From positions 1 through 8,148 of the forward strand of contig DASTGO010000042.1 in the NCBI GenBank assembly GCA_035719045.1: a DNA stretch of 8,148 nucleotides, read 5' to 3'. The notes below the pieces were generated by a model. It was not told the origin of the DNA, made no database searches, and saw only the letters and a list, made by a program, of their open reading frames with translations. The DNA is from DASTGO01 sp035719045. GTDB taxonomy: Bacteria > Actinomycetota > Actinomycetes > Actinomycetales > Kineosporiaceae. Both the position numbers and the translations under genes were made by a program. Numbering within the stretch: position 1 is the first letter of the stretch; every line of letters starts with the position of its first letter. Below are positions 1-6,344 of this stretch, piece by piece.

Positions 1-981
1 CGGGACCACCACCCCGCAGTCGTAGCGCTGCACCAGCTCCACCGACACCGCATTCGGGGTGGTGATCACCGGGACGCCGTGGGCCATGTACTCCATCGCC
101 TTGGTCGGCCGGCTGTGGGCGTAGTTCGGTTCGTCGTGCAGCAGGGAGAGCCCGGCCAGGGCGCCGTCCAGCAGACCCAGCGCCCGGTCGTTGGGGACGA
201 ATCCGTGGTGGTGCACCCAGCCCTGCCGATGGGCCCGGGCGATGTCGGCGGCGCAGTCGGCGTCGGCAGGACCGACCAGTTCGACGGTCACCTTCCCGGC
301 CAGCAGCCGGCCCAGCTCCACCAGGTCCAGGGCTCCGCGCGGGGCGGTCAGCCGGCCGAGGTACACCACCCGGTCGGCCCCCGGCGGCGGCGGGTCCTGT
401 TCCGGGACGGCGATGGTGTTCGGGACCACCGGATGGGCCCGGGTGAACCGCTGGGCGTACCCGTCCTCGGCCAGCAGCAGCCGCAGCCGGCGGTCCGCCC
501 AGCGTTCCAGCAGCCGGACCGCGGTCCCGGCAGGGCGGCGCAGCGGGCCCGGCAGCCAGCCCCGCATCCCCAGTGCGGCGGCGGTGTCCTCGTGCACGTC
601 CCAGACCCGGACCGGCCCGCGCCGCGGCAGCCCGGCCAGGGCGAGCAGCAGCTCCGGGTCATGGACCAGCACGACATCGGTCCGCCCGGCCTCGGCCCGG
701 ACCATCCGCCGGGCGGCCCGGACGGCGTGCAGCCGGTGCCGGCCGCGGGCCCGGGGCAGGTCCAGGGCCCGCACTCCCTGGGGCGGGGTGCGCCCGTAGG
801 CGGTGAACGGCGCGGCGTAGGTCACCGCGAACCCCGCCGCCCGCAGCGCCGCCAGTTCGCGGTGGCGGATCCGGGCGTCCTCCGGGTCGTGGACCACGGT
901 GACCACGAGGACGCGCAGCCGGGCCGGCCGGCCCCCGTCGTCAGGGGTGCCGGGGGCGCCGGAGCCGCTGGAGCCGCTCAG
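1..981 (-). CDS. GT4-type glycosyltransferase, 3' end cut by the window edge
   Basis: Probably transfers a sugar from a nucleotide donor onto a cytoplasmic lipid-linked glycan. From a CTG codon at 981-979 the frame stays open for 327 residues to base 1, so the C-terminus is missing. The N-terminal beta strand RVLVVTVVHDPEDARI (about residues 23-38), VLVHDPELL (104-112), VWDVHED (126-132), VVYLGRL (205-211) and PTKAMEYMAHGVPVITTP (292-309) are the landmarks of a GT-B fold, GT4-like enzyme. The Glu of MEYMA (about 297) is the usual second Glu of the EX7E motif; the position eight residues earlier is His, so the motif is incomplete. There is no in-frame ATG, GTG or TTG upstream of the first beta strand. 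The CTG overlaps the TGA of the ATPase gene by four bases (CTGA) and follows GAGGA at a spacing of 6, so I place the start there. The fold is well supported; the sugar, the acceptor and the start codon are inferred. Confidence 0.82.
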   Translation of the reverse strand, partial: MSGSSGSGAPGTPDDGGRPARLRVLVVTVVHDPEDARIRHRELAALRAAGFAVTYAAPFTAYGRTPPQGVRALDLPRARGRHRLHAVRAARRMVRAEAGRTDVVLVHDPELLLALAGLPRRGPVRVWDVHEDTAAALGMRGWLPGPLRRPAGTAVRLLERWADRRLRLLLAEDGYAQRFTRAHPVVPNTIAVPEQDPPPPGADRVVYLGRLTAPRGALDLVELGRLLAGKVTVELVGPADADCAADIARAHRQGWVHHHGFVPNDRALGLLDGALAGLSLLHDEPNYAHSRPTKAMEYMAHGVPVITTPNAVSVELVQRYDCGVVVP

Positions 982-1763
982 ACCGAGTCCTCGTAGGCCG
1001 CCACGACCTCCGCGGCGGGGCCGTCCATCTTGAGCAGCCCGTGGTCGATCCACAGGGCCCGGTCGCAGGTCTCCAGCACGGCCTTCGGTGCGTGGCTGAC
1101 CAGGAACACCGTGCCGGCATCGTTGCGCAGCTCCCGGATCCGCTGCTCGCTGCGCTGCTGGAAGGCCTTGTCGCCGACCGCCAGTGCCTCGTCGATGAGC
1201 AGCACCCGGTGCGACACCGAGGCGGCGATGGCGAACCGCAGCCGGGCCTGCATCCCGCTGGAGTAGGTCCGCATCGGCAGGTCGATGAACTCGCCGATCT
1301 CGGCGAAGTCGACGATCTCCTGGTAGCGGGCTCTGATCTCCTCGGGGGTCAGGCCCAGGGCCAGCCCGCCGAGGATGACGTTGCGCTCGCCGGACAGCTC
1401 GTTGACCATCGCCGCGTTGACGCCGAGCAGGGTGGGGTTGCTGTCCGCCCAGATCCCGCCCTGGGCGGCCGGGGTGAGGCCGGCGATGGCCCGCAGCAGT
1501 GTCGACTTCCCCGACCCGTTGTGGCCGACGACGCCGATCGCCTCGCCCTCGTAGGCGGTGAAGGACACCCCGCGCAGGGCGTGCACCTCACGGATCCGGC
1601 GCATGCCGGGGGACTTCTTGAGCAGCTTGGTCCGCTCCTTGGCGGCCTTGCCGGTCGCGTAGACCCGGTAGGTGACGTGCAGGTCGTCGACGATGACCGT
1701 CGGCTTGCGTGACCCGGCCGGGGCCGGCTTGGTGTCAGGGGTGTCCACGATGGCTTCACTCAC
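978..1763 (-). CDS. Polysaccharide/teichoic acid ABC exporter, ATP-binding subunit (Wzt/TagH type)
   Basis: Cytoplasmic ATPase that would power export of a lipid-linked glycan through the permease encoded just upstream. The 261-residue protein shows Walker A GHNGSGKST (80-88), signature YSSGMQARLRFA (167-178), Walker B RVLLIDEALAVGD (186-198) and H-loop VSHA (222-225). The stretch VDFAEIGEFIDLPMRTYSSGM closely resembles TagH of Bacillus and other short Wzt proteins. It ends about 35 residues after the H-loop, so it lacks the C-terminal carbohydrate-binding domain of O9a-type Wzt. The GTG at 1763 is chosen as start: it overlaps the permease stop by 8 bases (GTGAGTGA), and residues encoded upstream of it are a Cys/Trp/Ser-rich shadow of the permease. 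GGAGG lies 12 bases upstream, somewhat far. The protein follows the permease and precedes the glycosyltransferase, so all are probably made from one mRNA. Galactan, teichoic acid and another capsule-like glycan are all possible cargoes. Confidence 0.93.
   Translation of the reverse strand: MSEAIVDTPDTKPAPAGSRKPTVIVDDLHVTYRVYATGKAAKERTKLLKKSPGMRRIREVHALRGVSFTAYEGEAIGVVGHNGSGKSTLLRAIAGLTPAAQGGIWADSNPTLLGVNAAMVNELSGERNVILGGLALGLTPEEIRARYQEIVDFAEIGEFIDLPMRTYSSGMQARLRFAIAASVSHRVLLIDEALAVGDKAFQQRSEQRIRELRNDAGTVFLVSHAPKAVLETCDRALWIDHGLLKMDGPAAEVVAAYEDSV
988..992 (-). promoter_or_regulatory. Ribosome binding site GAGGA for the glycosyltransferase
   Basis: Reading the minus strand, GAGGA lies six bases before CTG at 981-979, inside the last codons of the ATPase gene. 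This is the main reason for accepting a CTG start: spacing and sequence are good, and no standard start codon exists in the right frame before the first beta strand. Confidence 0.5.
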
Positions 1764-2667
1764 GGCCGTACTTATCCTCCGCCCGCCAGAAGAAGACGAA
1801 ACCCACCACGAGCAGGCCGATGCCCCACACCAGCGCGTAGATCCACAGCCGCATCGGGTCGTACATCGTTCCCACGATGTCCTCACGTGGTCCGAGCAGG
1901 GCCACCCGGGCCAGGGTGATGTACACGTACAGCGGGTTGGCCTCCATGATCGTGTACACGGTCATGTGTTTGATGTGGCCGGCCTTGTCCTCCCCGGCCA
2001 GCTTGACCAGGGAGACGAAGATCCCGCTGAGGTAGAAGAACATCCGCGTGATGAACGGGATGAGCTGGGCGACGTCGCGCAGGTGGATGGTCATCCGCGC
2101 GGCGACGAAGGCCACCCCGAGGTTGAACAGCGTCATCAGCAGCAGCACCGGGATGAGCATGAACCAGCTCACCCGGGGAGGGTTGCCGCTGACCAGGACT
2201 ATGCCCAGCAGCGCCATCATCATCCAGAGCAGTCCGAGCACCTGCTGGTAGACCACCGAGATCGGCAGCACTGCCCGCGGGAAGTGCAGCGTGGTGACCA
2301 GGCCCATGTTGTTCACCACGGCCCGGGCGCCGTCGGTGAAGCAGGCGGCCCAGAACTGGAACAGGAACACCCCCGACACCAGGAACGGCAGGTAGTCCTG
2401 GGGACGGGAGTCGGACAGCAGCACCACGCCGAACACCAGGCCGTACACGGTGGCGTTGATCAGCGGGCGCAGCACGATCCAGGCGGTACCCAGCCGGTCC
2501 GCCTCGTTCTCGGCCTTGAACCGGGATCGGGCCAGTTCCAGCGCGAAGTGCCTGCGCTGCCACAGTTCGGCCAGGTAGGCGCGCAGGGTCGGGCGCCCGC
2601 CCAGCTCGCGCAGCCCCCACTGGGTGGCGGTGGTCCGGATACCGTCCGGTGCGGGGAGGGCGGTCAC
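1756..2667 (-). CDS. Polysaccharide ABC exporter, ABC-2 type permease (Wzm/TagG type)
   Basis: Integral membrane half of the glycan exporter, working with the ATPase encoded next. The 303-residue product has a polar, charged N-terminus (1-60) that includes ELARSRFKAENEADRLGTAW, the amphipathic lead-in typical of Wzm/TagG. About six hydrophobic segments follow, near residues 62-84, 93-112, 132-160, 166-190, 199-223 and 272-294. The C-terminal FFWRAEDKYGRE is also typical. The start is GTG at 2667-2665. It overlaps the dehydrogenase TGA by four bases (GTGA) and is preceded by GGAG (2673-2676) at spacing 5. The frame stays open far upstream, but that extension is an Arg/Gly/Pro-rich shadow of the dehydrogenase gene. 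Family and topology are clear; the cargo is not encoded here and must be inferred from the sugar genes. Confidence 0.93.
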   Translation of the reverse strand: MTALPAPDGIRTTATQWGLRELGGRPTLRAYLAELWQRRHFALELARSRFKAENEADRLGTAWIVLRPLINATVYGLVFGVVLLSDSRPQDYLPFLVSGVFLFQFWAACFTDGARAVVNNMGLVTTLHFPRAVLPISVVYQQVLGLLWMMMALLGIVLVSGNPPRVSWFMLIPVLLLMTLFNLGVAFVAARMTIHLRDVAQLIPFITRMFFYLSGIFVSLVKLAGEDKAGHIKHMTVYTIMEANPLYVYITLARVALLGPREDIVGTMYDPMRLWIYALVWGIGLLVVGFVFFWRAEDKYGRE

Positions 2668-3926
2668 AGGTGCTCCACGGTGTCGGCGTGCGGGAGGCGG
2701 CCGCGGGTGTCCAGGATCAGCGGGGCCGTCCGCACGATGGCGTCGAGGTCGTAGGTGGAGTGTGTCTGGAGCAGGACGGCGACGTCGCAGGTGCGCAGGG
2801 CCTGGTCCAGGTCCGGGACGCGCTTGAGTTCCTCGCCGTCCACCCGCCAGTTCGGCACGTACGGGTCGTGGAAGCTGACCACACCGCCGCGGGCGGCGAT
2901 CTTCTGCGCCACCGGGACCGCGGGGGATTCCCGCTGGTCGGAGATGTCCGGCTTGTAGGTCACCCCGAGCAGCAGGACGCTCGCGCCCTTCAGCGCCCGG
3001 CCGCGGTCGTTGAGCAGGTCCTGGACCCGCCGGGCGACATAGGCCGGCATCCCCTCGTTGATCTCCTGGGCCAGCTCCACGAACCGGAACGGGTACCCCA
3101 GCTGGGCCTGGACCCGGTAGGACAGGTAGTTCGGGTCGATCGGGATGCAGTGCCCACCGACCCCCGGACCGGGCTGGAACGCCTGGAACCCGAACGGCTT
3201 GCTGGACGCGCAGCGGATCACGTCCCACAGGTCGATGTCCAGCTCGTGGCAGAACCGCACCATCTCGTTGACCAGCGCGATGTTCACGTGCCGGTAGGTG
3301 TTCTCCAGCAGCTTGGCCATCTCGGCCTCGCGGGTGCCGGCGGCGGTGACCACCGTGTCGACGATCCGCCCGTAGAACGCCGCGACCCGCCCGGTGCACT
3401 CCGGGGTGACCCCGCCGACCACCTTGGGCGTGTTACGGAACCCGAAGCGCGGGTTGCCCGGATCGATCCGCTCCGGGGAGAACGCCAGGAACACGTCCAC
3501 CCCGACCCGCAGCCCGCCGGCCTCCAGCCGCGGGCGCAGCAGCTCCTCGGTGGTGCCGGGGTAGGTGGTGGACTCCAGCACGACCAGGGTGCCGGCGGTC
3601 AGGTGCGCGGCCACCGCATCGGTCGCCGCCAGCACCGGGCCCAGATCCGGGCCGCCGTCCTGCGCCAACGGGGTCGGCACGCAGATCACCACGGCGCCCG
3701 CACCCGCGATCACCGACGGGTCGGTGGTGGCGGTGAACCCGGCCGCCAGCATCGCCGCCACATCCGCGTCGGACAGGTCATCGACATGGGAACGCCCCGC
3801 CGACAGCCCCTCCACCACGGGCACGGACAGGTCCAGGCCCGTCACCCGCAGCCCGCTGCGGCACGCCTCCTGTGCCAGAGGCAGACCCACGTAGCCCAGC
3901 CCGATCACAACCAGGTCGACGGACAA
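2664..3926 (-). CDS. UDP-N-acetyl-hexosamine 6-dehydrogenase-type nucleotide sugar dehydrogenase (WbpA/WbpO/TviB-like)
   Basis: Likely oxidises C6 of a UDP-HexNAc (or UDP-hexose) twice with NAD+ to give the UDP-uronic acid used as a precursor for the surface glycan. The 420 residues cover all three domains: a Rossmann NAD site at the N-terminus (VIGLGYVGLPLA, 7-18), VPTP (83-86), FSPERIDPGNP (149-159), the central KLLENTYRHVNIALVNE (205-221), the catalytic loop GPGVGGHCIPIDPNY with Cys260, and the C-terminal UDP-binding domain with GVTYKPDISDQRESP (321-335) and LDTRGR (405-410). The GGHCIPIDP loop and the SPERxDPGNP segment favour the UDP-HexNAc dehydrogenase branch over the classic UDP-glucose enzyme. 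The start is TTG at 3926-3924; the beta-alpha-beta NAD fold begins only four residues later and an in-frame stop lies a short way upstream. The SD is weak (GGGG about five bases upstream). This is the first gene of the operon. Exact substrate is uncertain. Confidence 0.92.
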   Translation of the reverse strand: MSVDLVVIGLGYVGLPLAQEACRSGLRVTGLDLSVPVVEGLSAGRSHVDDLSDADVAAMLAAGFTATTDPSVIAGAGAVVICVPTPLAQDGGPDLGPVLAATDAVAAHLTAGTLVVLESTTYPGTTEELLRPRLEAGGLRVGVDVFLAFSPERIDPGNPRFGFRNTPKVVGGVTPECTGRVAAFYGRIVDTVVTAAGTREAEMAKLLENTYRHVNIALVNEMVRFCHELDIDLWDVIRCASSKPFGFQAFQPGPGVGGHCIPIDPNYLSYRVQAQLGYPFRFVELAQEINEGMPAYVARRVQDLLNDRGRALKGASVLLLGVTYKPDISDQRESPAVPVAQKIAARGGVVSFHDPYVPNWRVDGEELKRVPDLDQALRTCDVAVLLQTHSTYDLDAIVRTAPLILDTRGRLPHADTVEHL

Positions 3927-4101
3927 GTGCGCCCCAAACTCTCTTCGGTCCCCGACGCTCCACTGTCAGGCTCGACTGGGCATTGTGGCACGGCAGCCTC
4001 AGCGCGCCGGAAACGGCCGGGCGGCGGCGGGCCCTCGGTCTGGTGGCCGGCGCGGGGCGGTGGCAGGGTGAACCAACCTCTGTGACCGAAAGGACTGCGC
4101 C
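3927..4101. promoter_or_regulatory. Divergent intergenic region holding two promoters by position
   Basis: This 175-base stretch separates the minus-strand polysaccharide operon from the plus-strand acetoacetyl-CoA synthetase, so both promoters should lie here or just inside the flanking coding ends. I see no convincing -35/-10 pair on either strand. The segment around 3960-3990 is its least GC-rich part, and the minus strand reads CACAAT there, a poor -10-like hexamer without a well-spaced -35. The part near 4014-4070 is almost pure G/C. No operator-like palindrome stands out beyond a four-base stem. Confidence 0.4.
4089..4094 (+). promoter_or_regulatory. Ribosome binding site AAAGGA for acetoacetyl-CoA synthetase
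   Basis: AAAGGA lies seven bases before ATG at 4102, a good Shine-Dalgarno match and spacing. It fixes the start of the following gene. Confidence 0.7.
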
Positions 4102-6180
4102 ATGTCCGAGCCCGTGCCCGACGTCGTGTGGACGCCCGACCCGCGGGAGGCGCAGCTGTCGGCGATCGCCGGATTCGCCCGGTTCGTCGCCGACCGGGCC
4201 GCGGCCGGACCCGGCCCGCTGCAGGACGTCGCGGCCGATCCGGACGTCTGCGCAGCACTGGTGGCCGACCCGACCGACTACGCGGCACTGCACGCCTGGT
4301 CGGTGCGGGACCTGCCGGGGTTCTGGTCGGCGGTCGCGCAGTACCTGGGGGTCCGGTTCCACGCCCGGCCCTCGGCGGTGCTGGAGCCGGGTCCGGACGG
4401 TTCGCTGATGCCCGGCGCCCGCTGGTTCCCCGGCTCGACCCTGAACTACGCCGAACATGCCCTGACCCCGGGGCCGGGCCGCGGGGACGGGGACGTCGCG
4501 ATCGTCGCGGCCGGCGAGGACGTCGAGGTCCGCACCGTCACCTATGCCCAGCTGCGCGACCAGGTGGCCCGGGCCCGGGCCGGGCTGCAGCGGCTCGGTG
4601 TGGGCCGGGGGGACCGGGTTGTGGCTTTGGTCCCGAACGGCGTGGAGACCCTGGTCACGTTCCTGGCGGTGGCCAGTCTCGGTGCGATCTGGTCGTCCTG
4701 CTCTGCGGACTTCGGGGTCCGTGCCGCCCGGGACCGCTTCGCCCAGATCGAGCCGGCGGTGCTGGTCGCCGTCGAGGGGTACCGGTACGGGGGCCGGCAT
4801 TTCGACGTCCGGCCCACCGTGCGTGCCCTGCAGGCGGAGCTGCCGACCCTGCGGGCCACCGTGCTCCTGCCGCCGCCCGCCGCCCTGCCGGAGGCCGGGA
4901 CCACGGTCGACGGCGCGCTCACCTGGGCGGAGCTCACCGCGGTCCCGGCGGAACCGGCCTTCGAGGCGGTGCCCTTCGACCACCCGCTGTGGGTGCTGTA
5001 CTCCTCGGGCACCACCGGCCTGCCGAAGGGGATCGTCCAGGGGCACGGCGGGATCGTCCTGGAGCACCTCAAGGCGCTGCGCCTGCAGTTGGACCTCGGG
5101 CCGGGCGACCGCTTCTTCTGGTTCACCACCACCGGCTGGATGATGTGGAACTTCCTCATCTCCGGGCTGCTGGCCGGGGCCACCGTGGTGCTGTACGACG
5201 GCAACCCCGGCTACCCCGACCTGGGGGCGCTGTGGCGGCTGGCGGAGCAGCACCGGATCACCTACTTCGGCACCTCGGCGCCGTTCGTGCAGGCCTGCCT
5301 CAAGGCGGGGCTGCGGCCGCGGGAGCTGGCAGACCTGTCCGGGCTGCGGGCCCTCGGGTCGACCGGCTCGCCGCTGTCGGTGGAGGGCTTCCGCTGGATC
5401 GCCGAGGCGGTCGGGGAGCGGATCCAGATCTGCTCGGTCTCCGGCGGGACCGACGTCTGCACGGCCTTCCTCGGCACCGCCCCGACGGTTCCGGTCTGGC
5501 TGGGCGAGCTGTCCTGCGCCGGCCTCGGCGCCGACGTGGTCGCCTACGACCCCTGCGGGCGGGAGGTGGTCGACGAGGTCGGCGAGCTGGTGATCACCGG
5601 TCCGACGCCGTCGATGCCGGTCTCGTTCTGGAACGACCCGGACGGCAGCCGGCTGCGGGCGGCGTACTACGAGGACTACCCGGGCGTCTGGCGGCACGGG
5701 GACTGGGTGCGGCGCACCCCGCGCGGCTCCTACGTCATCTACGGCCGCAGCGACGCCACCCTCAACCGGGGCGGGGTCCGGATGGGGACGGCCGACTTCT
5801 ACGCCGTGGTCGAGGGGTTCGGGGAGGTGGCCGACTCCCTGGTCGTCGACACCACCGAGCTGGCTGCCGGGCAACCGGGCGCCGCCACGGAGGGGGAGCT
5901 GCTGTGCTTCCTGGTGCTGGCCGCCGGCGCCCGGCTGGAGGACGTCGAGCCCCGGCTGCGCAAGGCACTGCGGGCGGAACTGTCCCCGCGGCACGTCCCC
6001 GACCGGTTCATCGTCATCGACGCGGTGCCGCGCACCCTGTCCGGCAAGAAGTGCGAGGTCCCGGTGAAGAAGATCCTCGCCGGGGCCGACCCGGACACGG
6101 CGGTCAGCCGGGGGGCACTGCAGAATCCGGACTCGCTGGCCGCCTTCCTCGCCCTGGCCCGCCGCCCGGCCGCCGGCTGA
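4102..6180 (+). CDS. aacS: Acetoacetyl-CoA synthetase (acetoacetate-CoA ligase)
   Basis: Cytosolic enzyme of the ANL adenylating superfamily. It activates acetoacetate with ATP and CoA to acetoacetyl-CoA, AMP and PPi, feeding ketone-body use, polyhydroxybutyrate or isoprenoid/lipid precursors. The 692 residues carry the AacS/Acs N-terminal extension (WSVRDLPGFWSAVAQYLGV, 66-84; ARWFPGSTLNYAEHAL, 106-121), the P-loop YSSGTTGLPKGI (300-311), FTTTGWMMWN (341-350), SVSGGTDVCTAFLG (445-458), GELVITGPTPSMPVSFWND (494-512), GDWVRRTPRGSYVIYGRSD (533-551) and the C-terminal SGKKCEVPVKKIL with the probable catalytic Lys649. GWMMWN, SGGTDVCTAF and SGKKCEVPVKK distinguish acetoacetate from plain acetate CoA ligases. 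Length fits the family (about 650-690). It is transcribed away from the polysaccharide operon and is followed by a GC hairpin, so it is probably a single-gene unit with no visible link to glycan synthesis. An alternative short-chain beta-keto acid substrate is possible. Confidence 0.95.
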   Translation: MSEPVPDVVWTPDPREAQLSAIAGFARFVADRAAAGPGPLQDVAADPDVCAALVADPTDYAALHAWSVRDLPGFWSAVAQYLGVRFHARPSAVLEPGPDGSLMPGARWFPGSTLNYAEHALTPGPGRGDGDVAIVAAGEDVEVRTVTYAQLRDQVARARAGLQRLGVGRGDRVVALVPNGVETLVTFLAVASLGAIWSSCSADFGVRAARDRFAQIEPAVLVAVEGYRYGGRHFDVRPTVRALQAELPTLRATVLLPPPAALPEAGTTVDGALTWAELTAVPAEPAFEAVPFDHPLWVLYSSGTTGLPKGIVQGHGGIVLEHLKALRLQLDLGPGDRFFWFTTTGWMMWNFLISGLLAGATVVLYDGNPGYPDLGALWRLAEQHRITYFGTSAPFVQACLKAGLRPRELADLSGLRALGSTGSPLSVEGFRWIAEAVGERIQICSVSGGTDVCTAFLGTAPTVPVWLGELSCAGLGADVVAYDPCGREVVDEVGELVITGPTPSMPVSFWNDPDGSRLRAAYYEDYPGVWRHGDWVRRTPRGSYVIYGRSDATLNRGGVRMGTADFYAVVEGFGEVADSLVVDTTELAAGQPGAATEGELLCFLVLAAGARLEDVEPRLRKALRAELSPRHVPDRFIVIDAVPRTLSGKKCEVPVKKILAGADPDTAVSRGALQNPDSLAAFLALARRPAAG

Positions 6181-6210
6181 CCCGCCCTGGGCTTGCGGCC
6201 GGGGCGGCGG
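6159..6210 (+). terminator. GC-rich hairpin across the aacS stop, possible U-less terminator
   Basis: Bases 6159-6173 pair with 6195-6210 to give a 15-base-pair all-G/C stem with a single bulged G (6201) and a loop of 21 bases that contains the stop codon. No T-run follows, so it is not a classic intrinsic terminator. Actinobacteria are reported to use some hairpins of this kind. In DNA this rich in G and C, chance stems are common, though 15 pairs with one bulge is long. It may serve as a terminator or as an mRNA 3'-end stabiliser. Confidence 0.4.
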
Positions 6211-6344
6211 CCGACGCGCCGAGGGGAGCCGGGAACCGGCCGGGGCCGCCCGGGCGGGTGAGACTCGTGAGGCGACCTCACCGACCACGACCCTGACGAC
6301 GCGACACGGCAGCGGGGGCTGCCGGGACATCCCGAGGCTCCCCG
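6211..6344 (+). promoter_or_regulatory. Leader/promoter region of the amidase with three small inverted repeats
   Basis: The space between aacS and the amidase start is non-coding as far as I can see and must hold the amidase promoter unless it reads through from aacS. It contains GTGAGG-CGA-CCTCAC (6267-6281), a perfect six-base palindrome with a 3-base loop. A further direct copy of GTGAG lies nine bases upstream (6258-6262). Next come GGCAGC-GGGG-GCTGCC (6308-6323), a perfect six-base stem, and CGGG-ACAT-CCCG (6323-6334), whose right arm touches the ribosome binding site. I recognise no known riboswitch consensus and no clear -35/-10 pair. Confidence 0.4.
6334..6337 (+). promoter_or_regulatory. 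Ribosome binding site GAGG for the amidase
   Basis: GAGG is seven bases before the ATG at 6345. The start is also supported because it opens directly into a signal peptide. The first G is the last base of a small hairpin (6323-6334), so folding of the leader could affect access. Confidence 0.6.

Noticed and set aside
79..996. Plus-strand open frame of 305 codons
   Set aside because: Pro/Gly/Arg/Gln-rich shadow antisense to the glycosyltransferase, whose frame shows clear conserved GT motifs.
1764..1886. Upstream ATG extension of the ABC ATPase
   Set aside because: The 41 extra residues are Cys/Trp/Ser-rich and translate the permease gene in another frame; the GTG at 1763 fits the overlap pattern.
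4006..4017. GCCG-GAAA-CGGC mini-hairpin in the divergent region
   Set aside because: Only four base pairs in very GC-rich DNA; expected by chance.
2649..4085. Plus-strand open frame of 478 codons
   Set aside because: Antisense to the dehydrogenase; its His/Gln/Val/Arg-rich composition has no domain motifs and is typical of a frame opposite a high-GC gene.
3778..6330. Minus-strand open frame of 850 codons
   Set aside because: Antisense to aacS; low-complexity Arg/Gly/Pro/Gln composition and no recognisable motif, although long.
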